Positions 9,338-17,450 of a stretch of DNA of 64,000 nt are shown here, piece by piece. Source of the stretch: an uncultured Muribaculaceae bacterium (lineage in GTDB: Bacteria; Bacteroidota; Bacteroidia; Bacteroidales; Muribaculaceae); contig CAJTJV010000009.1 of NCBI GenBank assembly GCA_910576775.1, positions 20,711 to 84,710 on the forward strand, written 5' to 3'. Made by a program: the position numbers and the translations under genes. The number at the start of each line of letters is the position of its first letter. Positions within the stretch are counted from its first letter, which is position 1. The notes under the pieces are model-generated. The model was not told where the DNA came from and did no database searches. It saw nothing but the letters and a program-made list of their open reading frames with translations.

Positions 9338-10234
9338 TTAGATTGAGAGTCCTGTTCTTTCATGAAGACCGTAGAGAAGGTCCATGATGTGTATGGCATT
9401 ACCGGTACAGCCCTTGGTGAGTGCGTCCATAGTCGCATGTAGGACAAGAGTGTCATCCTCTTTATTCAACTGCAGCAGACATTTGTTACTGCCACGTAGA
9501 TCTTCGTCAAGGCCGCCGAAGCCCGGTACGACATATACGAAATTATGGTCGTCGTAAGCATCGCGGTAGAGTCGTTCGATTTCTTCGATGGCTATAGGGG
9601 TTTTCATGCGAATTTCAGCATCAAGCCGTTTGTAATTCGCTTCCGGACTGTTTTTGAAACTGATTTCTTTGGCAAAGGAGGGCTGTACGGCTGCCAGAAA
9701 ACGTGATGCTTCCGCGACAGCGTCACATAGTTCGTTTTTGCTTGCCACATCTATCGTCAACGCCTCGTTGAGAAGAGCGTTTTTTGCGAGAGGAAAGAGG
9801 GCAAGCTCGATAATCATTGACTCGGGGGTCGGGGATACAGCAGCGCGGGCACCGCGTACAAGTGCTTTGCGGTTGGCTTCCGGCAGTCCGTAAATAATAT
9901 TGTCGGGAAGGTTCTTGCGCAGGTTTGTAGCTTTGCCAAGCACGATAAGTTTGAAATCGGAATCATTACGGAACTTATCGAGAATCTCCGGAGTAATATT
10001 TTCCTCATCAATAACGAAAAGTACATCCAGATTGTCGAGATTCAGCACGCGCTCAAGAGTTAGTTCGGTCTCTCCTGCATAAACAGGATGAAGCTCGGCA
10101 ATTGGTACAGTATTGCCGGCCGGTGATGCCACGGCGCGCAGATCCACGTCCGGATGGCGGAGAAGTAAGCGCAGAAGCTGTTTTCTTACGGGATCCTCGA
10201 GTGTCGCAGGCCCATAAATTCCTACTTTTATCAT
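9338..10234 (-). CDS. ArgC-like pseudoenzyme (catalytic Cys and His absent)
   Basis: This 298-aa protein resembles N-acetyl-gamma-glutamyl-phosphate reductase along its whole length: a Rossmann start (KVGIYGPATL), YGLPEANRKALVRGAR near 115-130, and a family-typical end (RGSNKCLLQL, LTKGCTGNAIHIMDLLYGL, ERTGLSI). The ArgC active-site motif NPGCYPT aligns with SPTPESM, so the catalytic Cys is Pro137. The HRHxPE histidine region reads KNSPEANYK. It is also shorter than ArgC (usually 310-350 aa). It therefore probably does not reduce acyl phosphates and may be a binding or regulatory protein. It sits between waaA (4-nt overlap) and DUF2027-Smr (12-nt gap), away from any arginine gene. Confidence 0.75.
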   Translation of the reverse strand: MIKVGIYGPATLEDPVRKQLLRLLLRHPDVDLRAVASPAGNTVPIAELHPVYAGETELTLERVLNLDNLDVLFVIDEENITPEILDKFRNDSDFKLIVLGKATNLRKNLPDNIIYGLPEANRKALVRGARAAVSPTPESMIIELALFPLAKNALLNEALTIDVASKNELCDAVAEASRFLAAVQPSFAKEISFKNSPEANYKRLDAEIRMKTPIAIEEIERLYRDAYDDHNFVYVVPGFGGLDEDLRGSNKCLLQLNKEDDTLVLHATMDALTKGCTGNAIHIMDLLYGLHERTGLSI

Positions 10235-11532
10235 GGTTTGGCTTTATTGGTGTCAATCTTGAAAATATCCCTCATGATGATAGAGGTTGCACCTATTTTT
10301 GAGGCGATATAATCTTTGGCGGCTTTACCGCTGTTTCTTGTAAATGTCATATCGTCAGTCATTCGCCGGAATACGTTTTCGGTACTTTTTGACCCGTCGA
10401 TGCAGAATCCACCTCCGCACTCCTGTAATTCGCGGGCTTCGATGAATTTTTTGTTGTTTGGCCCGAAAATGACGGGAATGCCGAAAACCGCGGCCTCGTT
10501 TATGTTGTGTATACCGGCTCCGAAGCCACCGCCTATATATGCGGCATCGCCGTAACGGTATAGGCGGCTCAGGAGTCCGAAACAGTCGATAATAAGGTAG
10601 CGCAGTTTGGAAGCGACTTTATGTGCTTCGGCAGGCGATTTGTCGAACAGGCGTTTGAAATCGCTCAGCAGCATTGTGCAATTGCTGCCAAGACGCCGGC
10701 GCAACTCTGCCAGCCGGTGGGCGTCGAACTCGTGTGGCGCGATTATGGCACGCATGCCAGTGTTTGCTTTCAGTATTGGGATATATATATCCTCGTCTTT
10801 GGGCCAGCTGCTGCCGGCTATCAGGGTGAAAGTTCCCGGCGCTCCGTCTTTGAATGTCTCTATTTCGGGTATGAGGCGCCCGTTGTCGCGAATGGTACTC
10901 ACACGGTCGAAGCGGGTGTCTCCGGCAACAGTGACATTTGTTATTCCGATGCCTTCAAGCAAACGGCGCGAGGCGTCTTCCTGAACGAAAATATGACTGA
11001 AGCATCCGAGTATATTGCGGAACATACCCCCCCAGGGGCGGAAAAAAATCTGTCCCGGCCGGAATATCGATGATATAAGGTAAATTGGAATGCTCCGGCG
11101 TTGCAGGCCTGTGAGGTAGTTCCCCCAGAATTCGTATTTTACGAAGATTGCGAGTTTCGGTTCGGCAATGTCGAGGAAGCGTTCTACATTTGACGGTTTG
11201 TCAAAAGGCAGATATACTACGGCTATACGCGGGTCGTAGTCGCAACGTACTTCATATCCTGAAGGAGAGAAGAATGTGAGAAGGATCTTAGTTTCAGGAT
11301 GCTCGGTGAGCAAAGCGTCTATGACAGGGCGTCCTTGCTCGAACTCTCCGAGCGATGCGGCGTGAATCCATACGTCAAAACCTTCCGGTGCAAGTGTGCG
11401 TCGGAAGGCTTGCAGACGATCCATCGTTTCGGCCTGTCCCTTGAGCATGTGGCGCACTTTGGTCGACCGTATGGCCGTAATATGTGCCGCACTTTTGTAG
11501 AGGGCTATGCCGGCGTTATAGAGTGGATTCAT
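10231..11532 (-). CDS. waaA: Kdo transferase (3-deoxy-D-manno-octulosonic acid transferase)
   Basis: This 433-aa membrane-associated GT30-family glycosyltransferase adds Kdo from CMP-Kdo to lipid A precursors on the cytoplasmic face. The catalytic Glu is in [14 protein letters not shown] (about residue 63). VKYEFWGNY is family-typical, and the C-terminal nucleotide site includes [18 protein letters not shown]. An N-terminal hydrophobic anchor is weak, as in many Bacteroidales homologues. The start ATG overlaps the gltX stop by 4 nt and the stop overlaps the ArgC-like start by 4 nt, so expression is coupled. Confidence 0.93.
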   Translation of the reverse strand: MNPLYNAGIALYKSAAHITAIRSTKVRHMLKGQAETMDRLQAFRRTLAPEGFDVWIHAASLGEFEQGRPVIDALLTEHPETKILLTFFSPSGYEVRCDYDPRIAVVYLPFDKPSNVERFLDIAEPKLAIFVKYEFWGNYLTGLQRRSIPIYLISSIFRPGQIFFRPWGGMFRNILGCFSHIFVQEDASRRLLEGIGITNVTVAGDTRFDRVSTIRDNGRLIPEIETFKDGAPGTFTLIAGSSWPKDEDIYIPILKANTGMRAIIAPHEFDAHRLAELRRRLGSNCTMLLSDFKRLFDKSPAEAHKVASKLRYLIIDCFGLLSRLYRYGDAAYIGGGFGAGIHNINEAAVFGIPVIFGPNNKKFIEARELQECGGGFCIDGSKSTENVFRRMTDDMTFTRNSGKAAKDYIASKIGATSIIMRDIFKIDTNKAKP

Positions 11533-13070
11533 TCAGCGGATTTTATGTTTGCAATACCCGCTTTAAGACGTGCTATTGTTTCTTCGCGGCCTATAAGTTC
11601 TGTGATGTCGAACATGTGCGGTCCTTTGCATTCGCCGACAACGCATAGACGGAAGGCGTTCATTACGTTGCCGAGGTGCAGTTCATTATCGGAAATCCAT
11701 TTCAACACAATCGGTTCGAGTGTCTTGGAACTGAAATCGGATTGTGATTCAAGGAGATCGGCAAGGGCGCCCATTGTGGCCGGCATTGTTTCGCTCCAGC
11801 GCTTCTTCACGTCTTTGGCGCCGTATTCCACGGGAGCTGTAAAGAAGAAACAGGCGTTATCCCATAAATCTTTTACAAAGTTGATACGGCTCTTTACAAG
11901 GCCGACGGCTTTGGCAATATACTCGTTGGAAAAATCATCGGGATTTATTCCGTGTTCTTTTAGTACAGGTTTGAAAAGCTCAGCGAGACGGTTGTCATCA
12001 AGTTCTTGCAGATATGTATGGTTGAACCACTTGCCTTTCTCAAAAGCAAATTTGGCACCTGCTTTGGAGCAGTGCTCGAAGGAGAATTTGTTTATAAGTT
12101 CGTCCATGCTCATCACCTCGGTGTCGTCACCCGGGTTCCAGCCGAGCAGGGCAAGGAAATTGACAACAGCTTCCGGCAGGTAGCCGCTTTCGCGGTAGCC
12201 CGACGATATTGCGCCGCTCTTTGGGTCGTGCCATTCGAGAGGAAAGACCGGGAAACCGAGGCGGTCACCGTCGCGTTTGCTTAGCTTGCCTTTGCCATCT
12301 GGTTTCAGCAGGAGAGGCAGATGAACGAAAGATGGAGCGGTATCGGCCCATCCGAAAGCTTCGTAGAGTAGTACGTGCAGAGGTGCGGAGGGTAGCCATT
12401 CCTCGCCGCGGATTACGTGGCTCACCTTCATCAGATGGTCGTCGACGATATTGGCAAGATGGTATGTCGGGAGATCGTCGGCACTTTTGTAGAGCACCTT
12501 GTCGTCGAGAATATCGCTTTTAATAGTCACGCGTCCTCGAAGCAGGTCGTCAACAGCTACCTCGCGGCCGGGCTCAATACGGAATCGTACGACGTATTGA
12601 GTGCCTTCGTCGATAAGCTTTTGTACTTCCTCTTCTGTCATTGTGAGAGAGTTGCGCATGCTCATTCGGGTGGATGCGTCGTACTGGAAATTTGGAATTT
12701 CGTTACGTTTGGCTTCCAACTCTGCGGGGGTGTCGAAAGCGATATAGGCTTTGCCGGCATCGAGAAGCATCTTGACGTGCTCTCGATAAATGTCGCGTCG
12801 TTCGCTCTGTTTGTAAGGTCCGTAAGGCCCCCCTTCGCGTACACCTTCGTCAATGCCGATTCCGAGCCAGGCAAGAGCCTCATTGATATATTCTTCTGCT
12901 CCCGGAACGAAGCGCTGGGAGTCGGTATCTTCGATGCGGAGAATCATTTTGCCTCCGTTGCGTCGGGCAAATAGATAGTTATAGAGAGCAGTCCGGACAC
13001 CGCCGATATGGAGGGGGCCGGTGGGAGACGGTGCGAAACGCACGCGAACTTCTCTTTCATTCTGCGACAT
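11529..13070 (-). CDS. gltX: Glutamate-tRNA ligase
   Basis: This 513-aa class I aminoacyl-tRNA synthetase charges tRNA-Glu. The HIGH-type motif is [15 protein letters not shown] (near residue 20) and the KMSKS-type motif is KLSKRDGD (near 260), followed by the alpha-helical anticodon-binding region. Length is normal. It is first in a five-gene leftward operon with consecutive 4-nt overlaps (waaA, the ArgC-like gene, DUF2027-Smr, EFR1). A -7-like element lies about 50 bp upstream. Confidence 0.96.
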   Translation of the reverse strand: MSQNEREVRVRFAPSPTGPLHIGGVRTALYNYLFARRNGGKMILRIEDTDSQRFVPGAEEYINEALAWLGIGIDEGVREGGPYGPYKQSERRDIYREHVKMLLDAGKAYIAFDTPAELEAKRNEIPNFQYDASTRMSMRNSLTMTEEEVQKLIDEGTQYVVRFRIEPGREVAVDDLLRGRVTIKSDILDDKVLYKSADDLPTYHLANIVDDHLMKVSHVIRGEEWLPSAPLHVLLYEAFGWADTAPSFVHLPLLLKPDGKGKLSKRDGDRLGFPVFPLEWHDPKSGAISSGYRESGYLPEAVVNFLALLGWNPGDDTEVMSMDELINKFSFEHCSKAGAKFAFEKGKWFNHTYLQELDDNRLAELFKPVLKEHGINPDDFSNEYIAKAVGLVKSRINFVKDLWDNACFFFTAPVEYGAKDVKKRWSETMPATMGALADLLESQSDFSSKTLEPIVLKWISDNELHLGNVMNAFRLCVVGECKGPHMFDITELIGREETIARLKAGIANIKSAE

Positions 13071-13117
13071 ATTCTGTATGTTGAATGTTTATATTTGCTG
13101 TTATGTATAATCTGCCA

Positions 13118-13125
13118 CAAAATTA
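13118..13125 (-). promoter_or_regulatory. Candidate -7 element for gltX operon
   Basis: On the minus strand this reads TAATTTTG, the Bacteroidetes -7 form, 48 bp before the gltX start. No convincing TTTG is present at the expected distance, so the call is tentative. Confidence 0.4.
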
Positions 13126-13189
13126 AGCAAAATTTACGACATACGGCACATATAAGTTCCTAAATGCGCAGACTGTAAGGCCCGAGATG

Positions 13190-14521
13190 TCAGATTGCTT
13201 TGCCGGAGGCAATGAAAGCCCGTATTGCGTGGTCGGAGTTTTCGATATATCGTTCGAGGGAGCGCCCGTAGCGGGCGATATCCTTTATCGTACGGCGGGC
13301 TACTCCATTTTGGATTGCGGCACGTACGACGGCCGGTGGTACTGCCGTTAGCAGCCGGCGGTCGAATGGTTTCGGGAGTATGTAGTCCGGGCCGAATTCA
13401 AGATGCTCGTCGGGATATAATTGCTGTACGGAATCGGTAACTTTTTCACGTGCAATGGAAGCGATGGCATGTGCAGCAGCCATTTTCATGTCTTTGTCAA
13501 TCACTTTTGCGCGGCAGTCGAGTGCGGCGCGGAAGATATAGGGGAATCCGAGCACATTATTTATCTGGTTGGGATAGTCGGAGCGGCCGGTAGCATAGAT
13601 GATGTCGCTGCGGGTGGCAAAGGCTGCCTCGCGGTCAATTTCGGGATTGGGGTTTGCGAGGGCGAATACTATAGGCTTTGGCGCCATCGATGCAAGCATC
13701 TTAGGAGTAAGCACGTCGGCAACGGAAAGCCCAAGGAATACGTCTGCGCCGCGGACGGCATCGGTGAGGGTGTTGATGTCGGAGCGTTCTGTTGCAAAGA
13801 ATGCTTTCTGTGGAGTGAGATTCTGCCGTTGCGTGGTGATTGCGCCTTTACTGTCGCACATAACGATGTTTTCCCGTTTCACGCCGAGGCCTATCATCAG
13901 GTTCGTGCAGGCTATGGCGGCAGCCCCTGCGCCGTTTACTACCATCCTGATATCGGATATTTTTTTGCCTTGTATATGAAGCGCGTTGATAAGTGCGGCA
14001 CCGGCGATTACGGCTGTGCCATGCTGGTCGTCATGCATTACGGGAATGTCGCAGGATTCAATCAGTCTTTCCTCTATCTCAAAGCATTCCGGAGCTTTTA
14101 TGTCTTCGAGGTTTATTCCTCCGAATCCGCATGATATTGCTTTTACAATATCGACAATCCGTTGCGGCTCTGTCTCGTCGATTTCTATGTCGATGGCGTT
14201 CACTCCGGCAAATATCTTGAAAAGCAGAGCCTTTCCTTCCATTACCGGCTTGGATGCCAGGGCGCCGAGGTTACCGAGACCGAGGACAGCGGTTCCATTC
14301 GACACCACGGCGACGGTATTGCCTTTGTCGGTATATCGGTAGGCGGCATCGGAGTTTTCGGCAATTTCCAGACAGGGGTAAGCTACTCCGGGAGAATAGG
14401 CCAGTGACAGGTCTTCGGGAGTGTAGAACGGTTTGGTAGGTACTATTTCAATTTTACCCGGAGTGGGATAGCGATGGTAGAAAAGAGCACGCGTTGTGGC
14501 TTTGTCGAAAATCTTTTTCAT
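13190..14521 (-). CDS. NAD(P)-dependent malic enzyme, short form
   Basis: This 443-aa enzyme decarboxylates malate to pyruvate. Visible features are SPGVAYPCLEI (catalytic Tyr region), KGNTVAVVSNGTAVLGLGN, the metal site LEDIKAPECFEIE with MHDDQHGTA, and a Rossmann loop VVNGAGAAAIACTNLM. Many Bacteroidales malic enzymes are about 760 aa with a phosphotransacetylase-like C-terminal domain; that domain is absent here and the protein ends cleanly after the malic core. The start at 14521 (MKKIFDKATT) is preferred over an in-frame ATG 39 nt upstream because it matches the family N terminus. The gene lies alone, with glutaminase upstream in the same direction. Confidence 0.9.
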   Translation of the reverse strand: MKKIFDKATTRALFYHRYPTPGKIEIVPTKPFYTPEDLSLAYSPGVAYPCLEIAENSDAAYRYTDKGNTVAVVSNGTAVLGLGNLGALASKPVMEGKALLFKIFAGVNAIDIEIDETEPQRIVDIVKAISCGFGGINLEDIKAPECFEIEERLIESCDIPVMHDDQHGTAVIAGAALINALHIQGKKISDIRMVVNGAGAAAIACTNLMIGLGVKRENIVMCDSKGAITTQRQNLTPQKAFFATERSDINTLTDAVRGADVFLGLSVADVLTPKMLASMAPKPIVFALANPNPEIDREAAFATRSDIIYATGRSDYPNQINNVLGFPYIFRAALDCRAKVIDKDMKMAAAHAIASIAREKVTDSVQQLYPDEHLEFGPDYILPKPFDRRLLTAVPPAVVRAAIQNGVARRTIKDIARYGRSLERYIENSDHAIRAFIASGKAI

Positions 14522-14625
14522 AGTCAAGTAATAAAAATGCTCCGTCAGAGCTTTAGGCACCGGCGGAACATTCTTTCAGAAATATATAACATTCAACCAT
14601 AAAGGTCTTTTAGTAGTTGGATTGT

Positions 14626-15552
14626 CTATTTGCTGACGCATATGCGGTCGGAGGCGAATACGTTCAGTCCGAGTTTTTCGGCTATATATGCGATGGCTTT
14701 CGAGGCTTTTACCGGTACGCCGCGCTCGTCGGTCTCGGGACTGTAGGCGGCAATTGCGCCGAATCCGGGAAGAATGGCAAGCATAGCTCCGGTGAAGCTT
14801 TTCTTTGCCGGAAGCCCTGTCTTGACAATCCAGCGTTTGATGAAATGCTTGCCGCGACTTGCCATCAGGGCTATTGCAGGGGCTGCGTATTTGCCGTCGA
14901 AGGCATATTCGCCGTTGACAGGGTTGCGTCCGTCGGCAGATACTGTGGCACCCATTACGGACATTTGACTGACGCTCAGTTTTAGCGACAATACACGGGC
15001 ATATACGTCAAGACTCTGTGCGACATCGTCGTAAAGGCGGATTCCCGCGTTTGTCATGCTCTCAGCGATATTGTTTGCCTTGATAGTATCGGTATAGTAG
15101 TTGTAAAGGCTATCGCTGAAGCCGCGTTCGCTTGCAGTAAGAGCATATACCATATCGGTTATTACCTTGAATTTGCCGTCGGGGTCGCCTTGCGGAATTA
15201 TGGCGCTTACAGTTCGTAGGCCATGCTTGCCGAAAGGCATATCTATTTTGGGTTTGTTGTCTTTCCTACAACCGCAGCAGCATGATTTATTAAAAAGTTC
15301 ATCGCCGAGATTCTGTGAAAGCAGGACAAGTGAGAGTGGAAGTTTTGCGACAGAACCGAGCGGTACCTGTGCGGTGGTGTCGCCTTTGTCGAAGGTGCGA
15401 CCGTCGGCGAGTGTTACGCTGATGCCGAATGTGTCCGGCTTGTAATCGCCCTGCACACGCGGGTCGACTGTACCTTCTTTATCGGATTTAAATTGTTCGA
15501 AAGCTTCTTCTATCGCTTTTGTTACATCGTTGAATGATATTTTGCGTTCCAT
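14626..15552 (-). CDS. Divergent glutaminase-family protein
   Basis: This 308-aa protein has the beta-lactamase-like fold of bacterial glutaminases (glutamine to glutamate plus ammonia). The SxxK pair is kept (GSVAK, Ser67 and Lys70), as are VMGATVSADGRNPVNGE, KTGLPAKKSFTGAM and AAYSPETDERG. However, the NAGAI substrate motif of classical enzymes aligns with TVSAII (113-118), the NRA motif is lost, the Tyr before the VGLP-type strand is missing, and GVGGG is FTGAM. A Cys-rich insert (CCCGC, residues 91-95) is unusual. Activity on glutamine is therefore uncertain; glsA would be the nearest name. Confidence 0.7.
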   Translation of the reverse strand: MERKISFNDVTKAIEEAFEQFKSDKEGTVDPRVQGDYKPDTFGISVTLADGRTFDKGDTTAQVPLGSVAKLPLSLVLLSQNLGDELFNKSCCCGCRKDNKPKIDMPFGKHGLRTVSAIIPQGDPDGKFKVITDMVYALTASERGFSDSLYNYYTDTIKANNIAESMTNAGIRLYDDVAQSLDVYARVLSLKLSVSQMSVMGATVSADGRNPVNGEYAFDGKYAAPAIALMASRGKHFIKRWIVKTGLPAKKSFTGAMLAILPGFGAIAAYSPETDERGVPVKASKAIAYIAEKLGLNVFASDRICVSK

Positions 15553-15654
15553 ATAACTAAGTTTTTTCTATTTGTTATGTGAAAAACGCTGTCATTGCCG
15601 TCAAGTTCGGAAAAATATTATTTTTTTGATTTGTTCAGACAATGTTCCGGTATC

Positions 15655-16914
15655 TCAGAAGCTGAACTGGACCATGGCTTCAAGACGGTTGGCGTGTCCG
15701 CTCTCACCGTTGAGATTGTTTCGGACGCCATGGAGGTACTCGAGTCCGAATCTGAGGTCGGGAATAGGATTGTAGAAAGCATTTGCCGCTATATATTGAC
15801 CGTAGTTATAGCAGTCGCCGCCGAGTTCGCCGTTGTCATAGAGCCGTGCTTGACTATAGGATGCAGACATGAAGAAATTGGAGGTGAAATCATATTGCAT
15901 ACCGGCTGTCCAACCTGCCGAACCGGGTGCGCGTAGTTTGCCGTTGCCGTCGGGTATAAGGTCGTAGCCGAGGCCGGAGAGGTCGTTGATATAGGTTGCG
16001 ATACCTTTGCCATAGGTGTAATGGCCGAATATGCCGAGACCGCCGACGATTTTGCTTACCGCGCTGAACTGTACACCCCATCCGGTGGTTAGTTTGTTCT
16101 CGGCCGTGAAATCGTTTCGGTAGCTTAACTCACGCAGTATGCCCGAGGCGCGTATATGGCTTTCACCGCCGTTCCATGCATATTGAACGTAGAGTGGAAT
16201 GTCTGGGAAACGTTGGGATATGGCTCGGGTATTAGTGCCTGTAGTATATGATGCTTCGGGGACTTCGACAGAAATGGCGTAGGAGAAGCCGCGGTACGAC
16301 GGCGATTCATATTTGATAAGCATGTTTTTTGCAGATACCTGTCCCGATGGTCCCTGGTCGTCGACGGTAGGGGCCATAGCGGGAGCATCGGAAAAAACGC
16401 TTCGGGCTTTGCCTAATGTCACGTTGCCTATGCTTACGTATGCTTGTTTCAGTTTGAAACCGTAGTTGCCGTCATCGCCTGTGAAATTACTCTGTATATA
16501 AACGATGATTCTGCCGAGTTTAGTGGGGCGGCTTACAAGTTTTAGGAATATCGACGAGTTGTTGGCTGTGGCGCCGAAGCGTTCACGTTGTGCGGGATTT
16601 TCCGGGACCGGTATCATGTTTGTGTAAAAACCATTATTGTTTACGGCTCCGCGGAGATCATACATTCCAAGTGCTTTTACATAGCCGCCGATGCCGAGAG
16701 CGACAGTTCCTTTTTTGTCAAGAAAAAGGAAGCGGGGGGCGGCGGGATCCTCGAATGCAAGATTGTTGCGGGAGTACATGATTGCGATGTTCTGGCGATG
16801 GGCGTCGCTGGTGGTATCGCCGGAGAGAACGATTGCTCTGTCGGGAATGTGTTGAGCAAAAGACACTGCTGTCGATGCCAGACATAAACCGAGAAATAAA
16901 GTTTTGGATTTCAT
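15655..16914 (-). CDS. DcaP-like outer-membrane porin
   Basis: This 419-aa protein has a signal peptide (MKSKTLFLGLCLASTAVSFA). The remainder is alternating amphipathic strands ending in Phe (AMVQFSF), the outer-membrane barrel signature. GIGGYVKALGMYDLRG and GDDGNYGFKLKQAYVSIGN resemble DcaP/OprO-like porins that admit small acids or phosphate-type solutes; the substrate is not predictable. The start at 16914 is chosen at the signal peptide; a longer frame reaches 16983 without one. Upstream lies the REP-like cluster. A T-rich stretch of about 100 nt separates its stop from the glutaminase start. Confidence 0.8.
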   Translation of the reverse strand: MKSKTLFLGLCLASTAVSFAQHIPDRAIVLSGDTTSDAHRQNIAIMYSRNNLAFEDPAAPRFLFLDKKGTVALGIGGYVKALGMYDLRGAVNNNGFYTNMIPVPENPAQRERFGATANNSSIFLKLVSRPTKLGRIIVYIQSNFTGDDGNYGFKLKQAYVSIGNVTLGKARSVFSDAPAMAPTVDDQGPSGQVSAKNMLIKYESPSYRGFSYAISVEVPEASYTTGTNTRAISQRFPDIPLYVQYAWNGGESHIRASGILRELSYRNDFTAENKLTTGWGVQFSAVSKIVGGLGIFGHYTYGKGIATYINDLSGLGYDLIPDGNGKLRAPGSAGWTAGMQYDFTSNFFMSASYSQARLYDNGELGGDCYNYGQYIAANAFYNPIPDLRFGLEYLHGVRNNLNGESGHANRLEAMVQFSF

Positions 16915-17023
16915 CAGGATTTGGATTTTTATTTCTATCAAAACAAATTGAACGCGGAATTGGTTTGTTGCCTCCCGCAGCAATGGCGGCGGGTCCCCGG
17001 CTTAGGTCGCCTTGGATAACATA

Positions 17024-17098
17024 CACGGCTCTTTCATTTAGGATATTTTGTGCATGTATCGTGAGAGCCTCGGAGAGGCGTCATAATGTGAAAACCCC
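17024..17098. repeat. Dispersed repeat A, copy 1
   Basis: This 75-bp stretch from CACGGCTCTTTC to AAAACCCC is repeated in the same orientation at 63925-64000, with a single T indel as the only difference. It contains the small hairpin GCCTC-GGA-GAGGC (17067-17079). It lies in the intergenic region between the porin and the histidine kinase. Confidence 0.9.
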
Positions 17099-17134
17099 GG
17101 CATTCATGCCGGGTGCATAACCGGAAACAAAAAA

Positions 17135-17192
17135 GAGTCTCGGAGAGACGTCTTATATGTGCCTTTTGGTATAAGACGTCTCTCCGAGACTC
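17135..17192. repeat. Long perfect palindrome (REP-like)
   Basis: A 23-bp arm at 17135-17157 is perfectly complementary to 17170-17192, with a 12-nt loop. Each arm contains the 13-nt hairpin GTCTC-GGA-GAGAC or its complement. It could form a long hairpin in RNA or single-stranded DNA. It is placed between divergent genes, so simple termination of both is unlikely. Confidence 0.9.
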
Positions 17193-17212
17193 ATACGTAT
17201 ATCGCCGCCTGC

Positions 17213-17259
17213 CCCCGCGCTAAAGCACGGGGTTCTCTGATAAAACGTCCCTCCGGGAC
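17213..17259. repeat. Further REP-like hairpins
   Basis: CCCCG at 17213-17217 pairs with CGGGG at 17228-17232 around a GC-TAAA-GC tip, with one mismatch. A second hairpin, GTCCC-TCC-GGGAC, lies at 17247-17259. The latter is the same 13-nt motif as in 17067-17079 and 17135-17192, with compensating base changes. Confidence 0.75.
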
Positions 17260-17273
17260 TCGGATGCGGTTCA

Positions 17274-17346
17274 GTTGCAGGATGCCGATAACTTTCGAGT
17301 ACTTCGCTATTGAAATATTCAAGCATTTTTAAATGAAAAAGCCGTA
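17274..17346. repeat. Dispersed repeat B, copy 1
   Basis: The segment from GTTGCAGGATGCCGATAAC to TAAATGAAAAAGCCGT recurs in inverted orientation at 55197-55268 with only a few substitutions and small indels. It contains GCTATTGAAATATTCAAGC, itself partly palindromic. No open reading frame is associated. Confidence 0.85.
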
Positions 17347-17427
17347 TATTTGGCTTTGCCGAAAATATTCCCGCTTTAACAAAATTCAAACAAGTTTGGT
17401 TTTGTATTCGACTTATGAGTATCTTTG
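17346..17427 (+). promoter_or_regulatory. Promoter module for the histidine kinase operon
   Basis: The module ends in TATCTTTG (17420-17427), a Bacteroidetes -7 element 23 nt before the ATG at 17451. TTTG at 17395-17398 is a candidate -33, with 21-nt spacing. The preceding TAACAAAATTCAAACAAGTT and TGGTTTTGTATTCGAC match the module at 41432-41483 closely, so this is a repeated promoter cassette rather than unique sequence. Confidence 0.65.
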
Positions 17428-17450
17428 TAAGAATATTAGAAAATGCAGTT

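Noticed and set aside
13421..14134. 237-codon plus-strand frame opposite the malic enzyme
   Set aside because: The opposite strand encodes all malic-enzyme motifs in order; the frame has no start signal or family features.
17024..17260. CRISPR array
   Set aside because: Repeats are palindromic, of unequal length, irregularly spaced and without spacers of constant size.
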